Assembly: GCF_000317045.1 (NCBI RefSeq)
Contig: NC_019703.1
Span: forward strand, 1,538,501 to 1,602,500
Direction of reading: 5' to 3'
DNA from: Geitlerinema sp. PCC 7407
GTDB taxonomy: Bacteria; Cyanobacteriota; Cyanobacteriia; PCC-7407
Length of the DNA stretch: 64,000 nt
Below the pieces are notes generated by a model. It saw only the letters and a program-made list of their open reading frames with translations. It was not told the origin of the DNA and made no database searches. Shown piece by piece: positions 18,515 through 26,034 of this stretch. Position numbers and translations under genes: made by a program. Within the stretch, counting starts at the first letter, position 1; each line of letters opens with the position of its first letter.

Positions 18515-19492
18515 TTGGGAATCATAGGAAAAGTCAGCAACGAGTTGATAAAACCTGTGTTGCAGGAATTCACCACACTGCCGAACATAAAGCTGTCAGA
18601 ACGTCAAAGATTACCTGACTGTTCCGCAATTTACTTTGCGATTGTGAGCGATCAAGTTCTCTATGTTGGATTAGCAACCAATTTAAGAAATCGCTGGCAA
18701 AATCATCATCGTTTTCCTCAATTGGACGCAGTAAGCAAAAAACGTGAAGTGCGATTGTTTTGGCTTGCTTGTAATCAAAGTGATCTAAATGATCTGGAAC
18801 GCCAGTATATTGAGCATTACTGTCCAGTATTAAACCAAACAAAGGTTCCTGGGCGGAAGATTGTTCCTGGTTTTCAGATGCTCACACTATCGCTCAAGAA
18901 GTTGAACGAAAGAGTGATTTGTTTTGGAGTATGTTCAGCCAATAACCGGCAGCTGAAAACACTTGTTTTAGGCTATCTAGCTGCTTATAGCGAAACACGG
19001 CTTGCAACTACTACTCTTCGTAAAACCCTACAAGCAATCACAAGAAAGCCAAATAGTTTATTTAGATGGACAGAAGTTATTCGACGACGTGATGGTGCCC
19101 ATTGGCAGACAAGGTGTAACGGGATTGAGATTCATCTGCTTCCTTGGTTCGAAGAACGTATTATGCACAATCCCAGCATGTATAAAGTCATGGAAGAGAG
19201 ACGCTTTGGGTCATGGACTTCACTTTCCCTAGCCGAATATGATTCTATGCGACAAGAAGTAAGAGCTATGTCCTTTGCCGAAAGGCTGGAAATGGCTCGT
19301 GATTCGAAAATTGGTCGAAAGTTGTTTCCTTTAGAATGTGATGCAAAACCCTGTAGCGTCAGTGGAGTAGAAATCCTTTGTTTGACTGACGATCAGCTAC
19401 AGAATCTACTCTCAAGCCATCAACACTTAAAAGAAAGGTATTCTACAATATGTGCGATCAATAACGATCCAGTACCAAAGCTAGAATTTTAA
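18515..19492 (+). CDS. GIY-YIG domain protein with uncharacterised C-terminal region
   Basis: Up to 325 residues. An N-terminal GIY-YIG nuclease fold is visible: SAIYFAIV (38-44), VLYVGLATNLRNRWQNHH (48-65, with YVG, Arg60 and the basic tail) and Glu95 in NDLERQYIEH, the expected metal-binding Glu. The remaining 215 residues match nothing I recognise; WTEVIRRRDGAHW and LLPWFEERI stand out. No ATG starts the frame: TTG codons at 18515 or 18545 are candidates, the latter with AGGA upstream. Base composition is distinctly more AT-rich than flanking genes, which suggests horizontal acquisition. It may be a DNA endonuclease; target and role unknown. Confidence 0.65.
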   Translation: MGIIGKVSNELIKPVLQEFTTLPNIKLSERQRLPDCSAIYFAIVSDQVLYVGLATNLRNRWQNHHRFPQLDAVSKKREVRLFWLACNQSDLNDLERQYIEHYCPVLNQTKVPGRKIVPGFQMLTLSLKKLNERVICFGVCSANNRQLKTLVLGYLAAYSETRLATTTLRKTLQAITRKPNSLFRWTEVIRRRDGAHWQTRCNGIEIHLLPWFEERIMHNPSMYKVMEERRFGSWTSLSLAEYDSMRQEVRAMSFAERLEMARDSKIGRKLFPLECDAKPCSVSGVEILCLTDDQLQNLLSSHQHLKERYSTICAINNDPVPKLEF

Positions 19493-19531
19493 CTTGATAG
19501 AATTAAGGCATTGATTGGGCTAAGTTGACCT

Positions 19532-20158
19532 ATGGCTATTGCAGTCGATTCAGCAATCCAACAAAAACCACTTAGCTTTGACGAGTTTCTCGCTCATTAT
19601 GGCGGTGATAATCGCTACGAACTGATCGATGGAGAGGTATTCGACTTGGAACCAACAGGCTTGCATGAAGAAGTTGCAGCCTTTATAACGACGAAGATCT
19701 GTGTCCAGATCGACGGAGCAGGCCTACCTTGGTTTGTCCTTCAGCGAGGCCTATTTCGCCCTTCCGGCACTGGCATGATGGCATTTCGTCCTGATGTCGC
19801 AGTTGTCGACCAAGATGAGCTACCTAAAGAGCCCCTTTGGTATGACCAGTCAATCTTAACGCTGGGCACTTCGATTAAATTTGTGGCGGAAGTGGTGAGC
19901 AGCAACTGGCAAAACGATTATGCCCGCAAGCTCGAAGACTACGCTGCATTAGGCATCCCTGAGTATTGGATTGCAGACTACGCAGGATTGGGGGGTACTC
20001 GACACATTGGGAAACCCAAACAACCGACTCTCTCTATTTGTACATTAGTAGATGGAGAGTATGAAATTCAGCAGTTTCGAGGCGATCGAGCGATTATCTC
20101 TCCAACTTTCTCAGGTCTGAAACTGACAGCTGAACAAGTATTAAGAGCGGGTAGATAG
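19532..20158 (+). CDS. Uma2-family putative endonuclease (first copy)
   Basis: A 208-residue protein of the Uma2/DUF820 family, a restriction-endonuclease fold greatly expanded in cyanobacteria. Visible family features: LSFDEFLAHYGGDNRYELIDGEV at the N-terminus, FRPDVAVVD with the catalytic Asp, FVAEVVS with the Glu and YARKLEDYAALGIPEYW with the basic residue and tail. This arrangement fits the PD-(D/E)XK core. Biological roles remain poorly known; some copies are linked to mobile elements. It follows the GIY-YIG gene by 39 bases, same strand, and shares its AT-richer composition. Confidence 0.85.
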   Translation: MAIAVDSAIQQKPLSFDEFLAHYGGDNRYELIDGEVFDLEPTGLHEEVAAFITTKICVQIDGAGLPWFVLQRGLFRPSGTGMMAFRPDVAVVDQDELPKEPLWYDQSILTLGTSIKFVAEVVSSNWQNDYARKLEDYAALGIPEYWIADYAGLGGTRHIGKPKQPTLSICTLVDGEYEIQQFRGDRAIISPTFSGLKLTAEQVLRAGR

Positions 20159-20288
20159 CAGACGACGTAACAGTATCAGTCATTGCCAACTGGAAGCGCT
20201 ACACTCATTTTCGAGGCAATATCTGCCATCCCTCACCCTGGATTGCCAGACTCGATTAAGCCCTATCTCCTGTTACGAGGCAGTTCTA

Positions 20289-20852
20289 ATGGTACAGTCT
20301 CCATCTAAACCCATTACCTTAGAGGAATTTCTGAATCTGCCAGAAACAAAGCCAGCTAGCGAGTACATCGGTGGGCAGATTATTCAGAAGCCAATGCCTC
20401 AGGGAAAGCACAGCACAATTCAAACTGAGTTTTCTACGACTATCAATGTAGCCCTCAAACCTCAGCGTATTGCGCGAGCATTTTCAGAACTGCGTTGTAC
20501 CTTTGGTGGGCGATCGCTCATTCCAGACGTCTCTGTGTTCACTTGGGAAAGAATTCCCCGTGACCAAAATGGCGAAATCGCCAACGCCTTTCCCATGGCT
20601 CCTGACTGGACCATTGAAATCTTGTCACCGGACCAGAGCCAAACCAAAGTAACTAAAAATATTCTGCATTGTCTGAATCATGGGACTCAGATGGGTTGGC
20701 TGATCGATCCGGATGAGCAGACAGTTTTTGTATACCTTCCCAAGCAGCAGCCAGAAGCTTTTGACCAGTCAGAACAGCAACTCCCAGTTCCTCACTTTGC
20801 CCAAGAGTTAAACGTGAGCGTAGGTTTAGTATTCGGCTGGTTGCTGGAGTAA
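20289..20852 (+). CDS. Uma2-family putative endonuclease (second copy)
   Basis: A 187-residue Uma2/DUF820 protein, from a different subgroup than its neighbour: ITLEEFLNLPETKPASEY then GGQIIQKPMPQGKHS, SLIPDVSVF (Asp), WTIEILSPDQSQTKVTKNI (Glu and Lys region) and GTQMGWLIDPDEQTVFVY. The two copies share the fold but only limited identity, so they are not a recent tandem duplication. The start ATG at 20289 has no strong Shine-Dalgarno. It lies 130 bases after the first copy. Confidence 0.85.
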   Translation: MVQSPSKPITLEEFLNLPETKPASEYIGGQIIQKPMPQGKHSTIQTEFSTTINVALKPQRIARAFSELRCTFGGRSLIPDVSVFTWERIPRDQNGEIANAFPMAPDWTIEILSPDQSQTKVTKNILHCLNHGTQMGWLIDPDEQTVFVYLPKQQPEAFDQSEQQLPVPHFAQELNVSVGLVFGWLLE

Positions 20853-20934
20853 ATCAACCCACGCAGACTCATCGATAGTCGAAGCAGGAATAATTAAATC
20901 TATACTGAGAATATTATTTCTCAGAGTCTGAAAG

Positions 20935-22236
20935 ATGTCTCATATCGGCGTTCTCTGCCCTGGTGCGATCGGTCACCTCAACCCCATGTGCAACTTGGGT
21001 GGCGAGCTGATACGTCGAGGACACAGAGTCACCCTCTTTGGTGTGCCAGAGGTCAGAGAGAAAATCGCTCGCTCCAGTCTAGAGTTTTGTGAAATTGGGG
21101 CCAGCGACTTTCCGCCAGGGAGCATCGACAAAATGTATGCTCAGCTCGGAAAGCTAACCGGAACAGAAGGACTGAAATTTGCGATTCAGTTCTTCCAAGA
21201 CGAAGCAAAAATGTTGTTTCGCGATGCGCCTAGCGCCATCCGAAATGTAGGTATAGACATTCTTTTGGTTGATCAAGTTACGGGGGCCGGAGGGACGATC
21301 GCTGATTATCTCCAGCTTCCCTTCATCACCATCTGCAACGCTTTGCCGATTCAGCAAGAGCCGAGCGTTCCCCCCTACTTTACGTCTTGGGAATATAGCG
21401 ATACCCGGTTAGCCAGACTCCGAAACCGGCTGGGCTACCGCCTCGTTAACTTCTTCACGCGCGAGCTTTGGGATACCTTCGTTCAGCAACGAAAGCAATG
21501 GAATCTACCGCCTCACGCCCAGCGCAGCGATTCCTATTCGGGCCTTGCCCAAATTGCGCAGCTGCCCCAGGAACTTGATTTTCCTCGCAAGCAGCTAGTG
21601 CCGTGGTTTCACTACGCTGGCCCCCTAAAGAACCCTTTAGAAATTGAGCCTGTTTCCCTCGATCAGCAGCATTTTTCTTTCGACTCTCTGAGCAACAAGC
21701 CTCTCATCTATGCCAACCTCGGCACGCTCCAAAGCCACAACTGGAAAATTTTTCATGCCATTGCTGAGGCTTGCCTGGGAATTGATGCGCAGCTGGTTAT
21801 TTCTTTGGGTAATCCCAAGGCCGATCCATCCCAAACTAATTTTCCTGGTAACCCGCTGGTAGTCCCTTTTCCACCCCATCAGCAGCTCATTAACCGTGCC
21901 GAGTTGGTCATTACCCACGCAGGCAGCACAGCCGTGAGCTGTTTGAGCAGTGGTGTCCCGATGGTTGCGATTCCCATCACGACCGATCAGCCCGGTATGG
22001 CTGCTAGGGTCAAGCGAGTCGGTGCTGGTGAGGTTGTTCCCCTCAAGAAGCTAAGCGTTTCCCATCTGAGAACTGCGATTCAGCAGGTATTGGGCGATCG
22101 CGCCTATCGGGAAAATGCGGCCAGGTTGCAGACAGCCATCCAGGCAGCGGGCGGCGTCAACTATGCAGCTGACGTGATCGAGCAGGTAATCCGCACCCAA
22201 GCCCCTGCACTTAATCCACGCCTGCAACCCTCCTGA
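20935..22236 (+). CDS. Family 1 (UGT/MGT-like) glycosyltransferase
   Basis: A 433-residue GT-B-fold enzyme. The N-terminal acceptor domain starts SHIGVLCPGAIGHLNPM, the typical strand-loop with a catalytic His. The donor-binding C-terminal domain has YANLGTLQ, LVITHAGSTAVSCLSSGVP and MVAIPITTDQPGMAARV, matching the UDP-sugar motif of this class. Close types are CrtX zeaxanthin glucosyltransferase and macrolide transferases, so a lipophilic acceptor such as a carotenoid or sterol is plausible but inferred. No signal peptide or membrane span. The ATG at 20935 is preceded by an AT-rich stretch. It ends ten bases before the convergent gene. Confidence 0.85.
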   Translation: MSHIGVLCPGAIGHLNPMCNLGGELIRRGHRVTLFGVPEVREKIARSSLEFCEIGASDFPPGSIDKMYAQLGKLTGTEGLKFAIQFFQDEAKMLFRDAPSAIRNVGIDILLVDQVTGAGGTIADYLQLPFITICNALPIQQEPSVPPYFTSWEYSDTRLARLRNRLGYRLVNFFTRELWDTFVQQRKQWNLPPHAQRSDSYSGLAQIAQLPQELDFPRKQLVPWFHYAGPLKNPLEIEPVSLDQQHFSFDSLSNKPLIYANLGTLQSHNWKIFHAIAEACLGIDAQLVISLGNPKADPSQTNFPGNPLVVPFPPHQQLINRAELVITHAGSTAVSCLSSGVPMVAIPITTDQPGMAARVKRVGAGEVVPLKKLSVSHLRTAIQQVLGDRAYRENAARLQTAIQAAGGVNYAADVIEQVIRTQAPALNPRLQPS

Positions 22237-22245
22237 CTTGAGCCA

Positions 22246-23130
22246 TTAATCCCCACCACCGCAGCTACTTCCGCAACTGCTTCCGCAGCTACTATCACAG
22301 CCACCGCTACTATCGCCATAGGAAAAGCTATCAGTCCCCCAAGAGCTGTCGGAGTCACCATCGCCAAAGGCACCAAAGCCATCGCCACTGTCGCAGGAAG
22401 TGCAGGGCTCGTATTGGCTCCTGGGCATCGGCGTTGGTTTCCGGCGTCTCCGGGCAAAGGCCTGAAGAACCAGGGCAACAAAGCCAATGAAGGGAAGCGC
22501 AAACAGCAACCAAGACAGTAAGGCTGTCAGGCTAACTGATGAGGTGACGTAGCATCCTCCTAGCAGCAGTGGCAGGGTCAGCGTCAGGCTAGCTGCCAAG
22601 CTGCGCTGTAGAGGCCGCTTTGGCACGATCCAGTGCTGTTGGGCATTCACCCTCACGAATTTTTCTTTGTTTCTGGCCCGATCGGCGGGTTGGGGCCAGA
22701 TGTCCTTGGGGGGTCGCTGGCCAAACAGGCGCTCGTAGCTAGCGAGGGTCTGAGCGTACCAGTCTTGGAACTTGTGGTTTTCGGTGCGGCCACCCTCGGT
22801 CGGTTCGTGGTGCAGGGGGTGACGCAGCACCTGGGGACAAAACTGTTCCCAGTAGGAGCGTGTGTAGGTCAGGTGCAGGTGCCACACCTGATCGACCGGA
22901 TCAGAGGGGCTGACGGAGTGCCCAGAGACGACGGCGAGAAACGCGAATTTTTTGTACTCTTCGATGACTCGGTGAGCGTAGTCCAGCGACCAGGAATTTT
23001 CTTGGGCGAGTCGCTGGCTGAAGGGCAATTTCGAAGCAGGTTGGTCGAGGGAAAAGCGCTGTAGGCGATCGTACAATTCTGCGTGCTGAGCGTTCATGAG
23101 TTGGAAACTCTGCAATTTTTTAGCGCTCAT
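22246..23130 (-). CDS. His-motif protein with Cys/Gly/Ser-rich tail, unknown function
   Basis: A 294-residue protein from the ATG at 23130. The N-terminal part (to about 150) has a conserved-looking block DPVDQVWHLHLTYTRSYWEQ, LHHEPTEGG and WYAQTLASYERLFGQRPP, resembling the segment found in glycine-rich domain-containing (DUF1399/GRDP-like) proteins. A hydrophobic helix pair follows (about 180-225). The last 50 residues are Gly/Ser/Asp/Cys-rich and end in repeated SSCG units. The longer frame uses a TTG at 23160. The His cluster and the Cys tail suggest metal binding, by inference only. Encoded leftward, convergent with the glycosyltransferase. Confidence 0.7.
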   Translation of the reverse strand: MSAKKLQSFQLMNAQHAELYDRLQRFSLDQPASKLPFSQRLAQENSWSLDYAHRVIEEYKKFAFLAVVSGHSVSPSDPVDQVWHLHLTYTRSYWEQFCPQVLRHPLHHEPTEGGRTENHKFQDWYAQTLASYERLFGQRPPKDIWPQPADRARNKEKFVRVNAQQHWIVPKRPLQRSLAASLTLTLPLLLGGCYVTSSVSLTALLSWLLFALPFIGFVALVLQAFARRRRKPTPMPRSQYEPCTSCDSGDGFGAFGDGDSDSSWGTDSFSYGDSSGGCDSSCGSSCGSSCGGGD

Positions 23131-23457
23131 AAGCTTTTTACTTCGCCAAAACTTTTGCAAATCGATAGTAGCATTCCTGCTAGGCTGTCGTCGATTTTTT
23201 CGTATTTTCCGAAATTGGCATTAAAGCTTTTGTATTTAAAATTTTTGCACTCGTTTTAGAAGCTGAATTTCTTTAAACTCTAAAAGAATCACTATTGGTG
23301 ATATTGAAATCAGTTGGTAAATCTAGATAGTTCTAGATAAAATTTATTTGAGAATTAAATTAGAGAAAAAAGGCGATCGCTCTCTTGAAAAAAGAGCGAT
23401 CGCCCACGGGTTTCCAGCCTAGTCTCAGCTTGATTGAACTCAGTTGAACTCAAAAAA
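23131..23457. other. AT-rich intergenic region
   Basis: About 330 bases between two leftward genes. The left two thirds are AT-rich and probably hold the promoter of the His-motif gene. The right part contains the terminator described separately. No coding frame. Confidence 0.45.
23366..23404 (-). terminator. Terminator of the glycine-zipper repeat gene
   Basis: A HIP1-containing 12-base stem (23372-23383 with 23393-23404), 9-base loop, and on the minus strand a run of six T (plus-strand A at 23366-23371). It lies about 55 bases past the stop at 23458. Confidence 0.75.
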
Positions 23458-24255
23458 TTAACGGTTAAAAACGCGTTCTACGTGGAACCAAGCGTCCCGA
23501 ACGGCGTGTTTTGCTTTTTCCCAGCCCAGGCCAGAGCGGCTGTAGTGCCTTTCGTAGTCGCGCTGGAGCTCGGGTTCCACTTCATCGTAGGTTCGGCCCG
23601 AGTTGCGGTAGCGCACGTAGTTCTCATAGCCCATGCGATAGGCCGGTTGGTACTGCTCGTAGGGCACGTTGGGATCAAAGTAGGCGGACGAGGGATAGTT
23701 CCCGCGCCAGTATTCGTCTTCCTCACGCGCGATCGAGTAGGAGCCGACCCGGTTCCAGGCATCTTGGGCAGCGTAGCGAGCATCGCCCCAGCCTACTCCT
23801 GAGGAGCCGTAGTCTGCTTCGTAGCGGCGCTGGAGGTCGGGCTCGGCCTGCTCGTAGGTTTGGCCCTCGGTACCGTAGCGGTGGTAGCCTTCGTAGCCAA
23901 CGCGATAGCCCGGTTGGTAGTCCTCATAGGGGCGATCGCCCTTCACGTAGGGCCGCGTCCGGTAGTTTTCCCGCCAGTATTCATCCTCGACGGTCGGGTC
24001 GAAGGCCTCAGCGGTGGCCTTGCCTGCCAGTCCCCCGGCAACGCTGCCGACCACCGCCCCGATCACGGCTCCCACCGGCCCGGCTGCCGCACCAATGGCT
24101 GTCCCTAGGGTGCCAGCGGCAGCGGCCCCGATCCCGGTGCCGACAGGATGAGCCCCCGGCTGACCGCTAATCGGGTCGCGGTTCGCATCTTCGTCTCGCT
24201 GTTTTTCAAGATCAGAACGATGCTCACGGGTGTTTAGGTTTTTATCGTCATCCAT
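23458..24255 (-). CDS. Glycine-zipper protein with two tandem YWR repeats
   Basis: A 265-residue protein in three parts. Residues 1-35 are highly charged. Residues about 38-82 form a Gly/Ala-rich membrane-type glycine zipper (GIGAAAAGTLGTAIGAAAG). Residues about 88-170 and 178-258 are two clear copies of an 80-residue repeat: each starts EDEYWR.NY, continues with PYE.YQP.YR.GYE.Y.RY and ends W..A...A.DAW..V. The repeats are rich in Tyr, Glu and Arg. I do not know the function; related cyanobacterial proteins are called hypothetical or stress-related. ATG at 24255, with its own terminator. Confidence 0.75.
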   Translation of the reverse strand: MDDDKNLNTREHRSDLEKQRDEDANRDPISGQPGAHPVGTGIGAAAAGTLGTAIGAAAGPVGAVIGAVVGSVAGGLAGKATAEAFDPTVEDEYWRENYRTRPYVKGDRPYEDYQPGYRVGYEGYHRYGTEGQTYEQAEPDLQRRYEADYGSSGVGWGDARYAAQDAWNRVGSYSIAREEDEYWRGNYPSSAYFDPNVPYEQYQPAYRMGYENYVRYRNSGRTYDEVEPELQRDYERHYSRSGLGWEKAKHAVRDAWFHVERVFNR

Positions 24256-24560
24256 GACTAAATCTCGCTTTCTTTGTCAGAAAAACTTGCTATGAACCAA
24301 TGCTATTACTGACAAGAAATACGATCTTCACCCCAAAGACAGGGAAGCGTTTATTCAAGGTTTAGTGTTGATTTTTAAGATTTTTTCTGAGGTTATATCC
24401 CAAGGATGAGGCTGGCAAAACAAACTATTTCCAAAAAATTTGCGTACCTCTTTTGGATTAGGAATTTTCTTTATTAAGCATGCATCCATGCGTTGAGCAA
24501 AAATATAATCAACGACAAGTTTGAAGGGCGATCGCCTCGATTCCAGAATCGCCCAATGGG
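24256..24560. other. AT-rich intergenic region
   Basis: About 305 bases between two leftward genes. The AT-rich sequence around 24350-24520 probably contains the promoter for the glycine-zipper gene. Near 24526-24553 an imperfect inverted repeat may end the gene on the right. Confidence 0.4.
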
Positions 24561-25160
24561 TTAGGGCCGAGGCTGAGAACTAGGCCCAGGAAACTGCTGC
24601 CAGCGGCGCCCTGTGCGCAGGTCATAAAAAACGAAATTGTCGCGCACAGGAATCACCACAATGCCATTGATCACGCGCAGATCGACCCGCTCTAGATACT
24701 TGGAGCTGGTAGCAACGGAGACAGTCAAGGGGAGCCAGCCCAGGCGCGCCCGCACGTCCACGTAGCCATCGGGAATGCAGCCGTAGCGGACTAGATAAAG
24801 GGTGGCGTGGTGCTCCGGGAACGGCACGGTGGAGACCTCGTTGCGGATGCACAAAAAACCATCGGTGGGCCACAAAAAGATGACGCCCAGCCCTGACACC
24901 CACAGCAGCACGAGGGGAGCGCTGATGGTCGCGGCGATCGCCCGCATCCAGGCTTTGCGGCGACGCAGCAGCTTGGTCACGCGATAGATCAAATAAAAAC
25001 CCACTCCCAAGCTCAGCCCTGCCAGCGCTTTGAGCACGGACTCATACAGGCTGTAGACCGCTGGAATCACCTCCAGATCCGTCACGATGAAGAGATACAA
25101 AAAGATCTGAACCGCCAAGAAGGCGATCGCCAGCAGGAGCAGAGGCCAAGACGCACGCAT
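24561..25160 (-). CDS. Membrane protein of unknown function
   Basis: A 199-residue protein from the ATG at 25160 (MRASWPLLLL). Hydrophobic segments at about 5-28, 38-58 and 72-95 suggest three membrane spans, followed by a soluble domain of about 100 residues with two Cys (FLCIRNE, YGCIPDG) and beta-strand-like pattern. The longest open frame adds 59 residues from a GTG at 25337; that extension is not membrane-like and I consider it unlikely to be translated with this gene. No family recognised. Confidence 0.6.
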   Translation of the reverse strand: MRASWPLLLLAIAFLAVQIFLYLFIVTDLEVIPAVYSLYESVLKALAGLSLGVGFYLIYRVTKLLRRRKAWMRAIAATISAPLVLLWVSGLGVIFLWPTDGFLCIRNEVSTVPFPEHHATLYLVRYGCIPDGYVDVRARLGWLPLTVSVATSSKYLERVDLRVINGIVVIPVRDNFVFYDLRTGRRWQQFPGPSSQPRP

Positions 25161-25767
25161 GAATGCAAAACTGACAAATACTGGAGGCTTCAAGGTTATA
25201 GACGGAGATTTCGAGGGAGAGAGCCAAAAGACAATACAGTGACATACTTCTACACCGTAGGTGAATCCGTCGGCGTAGGCTTTTGATTTCTTTGTCCCTT
25301 TGCCCTCAGCTAGTTCAGCCAGCGGCTTTACCGCCACAATCTTTGCTTTGGCGTGACGTGAAGGCGTGTTGTTGCTCCGAAGATTAGGAGATGTCAGTCA
25401 GGCTTTGTCTGCTGTCTCTGCTTGAGTCCCGAATCTCCGCGTCTTGAGATGGGGAAGTGGATCAACATTCCCGCAAGCGAAGCCAGACTGCGCCCAGAGC
25501 AAGCGCGCCAATCTGCCAAAAATTGCCTGAAGAAAGCCGATTTAGCTATGGGCGGGAGTCTTCAAGATCAAGGCCGTCAGCTACAAAGTCGACGGCTGGT
25601 ATGGGACTCTGAGTCCGAAGGGTTCGCCTATTCTGGCCCGCGCGCCCGACCCCCCCGATACGCCGGTCTCGCGGTAGGAAGATGTCCCTAGGCTGCAACT
25701 GGGCAAATTATAGTAATCTGTTTTTGAGAATAAGTCGCAATACACTGGCCTGCCTGTGAACTCCTCT
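25161..25767. other. Intergenic region with possible transposase debris
   Basis: About 600 bases with no intact gene. Around 25440-25675 translated pieces in two frames, such as LKKAD and VFKIKAVSYKVDGWYGTLS, resemble a fragment of a TnpB-type transposase; this is a weak impression. The right end holds the feoA promoter region. Confidence 0.35.
25709..25740 (+). promoter_or_regulatory. Possible feoAB promoter with Fur-like element
   Basis: A TATAGT -10-like hexamer (25709-25714) is followed by an imperfect inverted repeat TTGAGA-5-TCGCAA (25724-25740), 28 bases before the feoA ATG. Iron control by Fur is expected for feo genes; the match to a Fur box is weak. Confidence 0.3.
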
Positions 25768-26034
25768 ATGCCTAGCCATCCTCGCCTTGTTGATATCCAA
25801 CCCGGTCAGTCTGCCACCATTGTTGCCCTCTATATTGACCCTGGGCTGCAACACCGTTTTGGGGCGCTGGGGCTGCGTTGTGGCCAAGAAATCTCGGTGC
25901 TGCGGCGCGGGGTGATGAACGGCCCGCTGCATGTGCGCGTGGGCATGACCGAGGTCATGGTGCGCCGCTGCGATGCCCGCCAGATCGCGATCGCTCCCAG
26001 CCAGTCCGTCTCGCCTGCGGGTGCAGCCGCATGA
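25768..26034 (+). CDS. feoA: Ferrous iron transport protein A
   Basis: An 88-residue SH3-like FeoA protein. The pattern QPGQSATIVALYID, HRFGALGLRCGQEISVLRRG and VRVGMTEVMVRRCDARQIAI is typical for the family. FeoA is a small cytosolic partner needed by the FeoB iron permease. The ATG at 25768 is preferred over a GTG four codons upstream. Its TGA overlaps the ATG of feoB (ATGA), so the two are translationally coupled. Confidence 0.93.
   Translation: MPSHPRLVDIQPGQSATIVALYIDPGLQHRFGALGLRCGQEISVLRRGVMNGPLHVRVGMTEVMVRRCDARQIAIAPSQSVSPAGAAA

Noticed and set aside
25161-25337. N-terminal extension of the membrane protein from a GTG at 25337
   Set aside because: The extra 59 residues are not membrane-like, start with a weak codon and precede a natural ATG just before the first hydrophobic helix.
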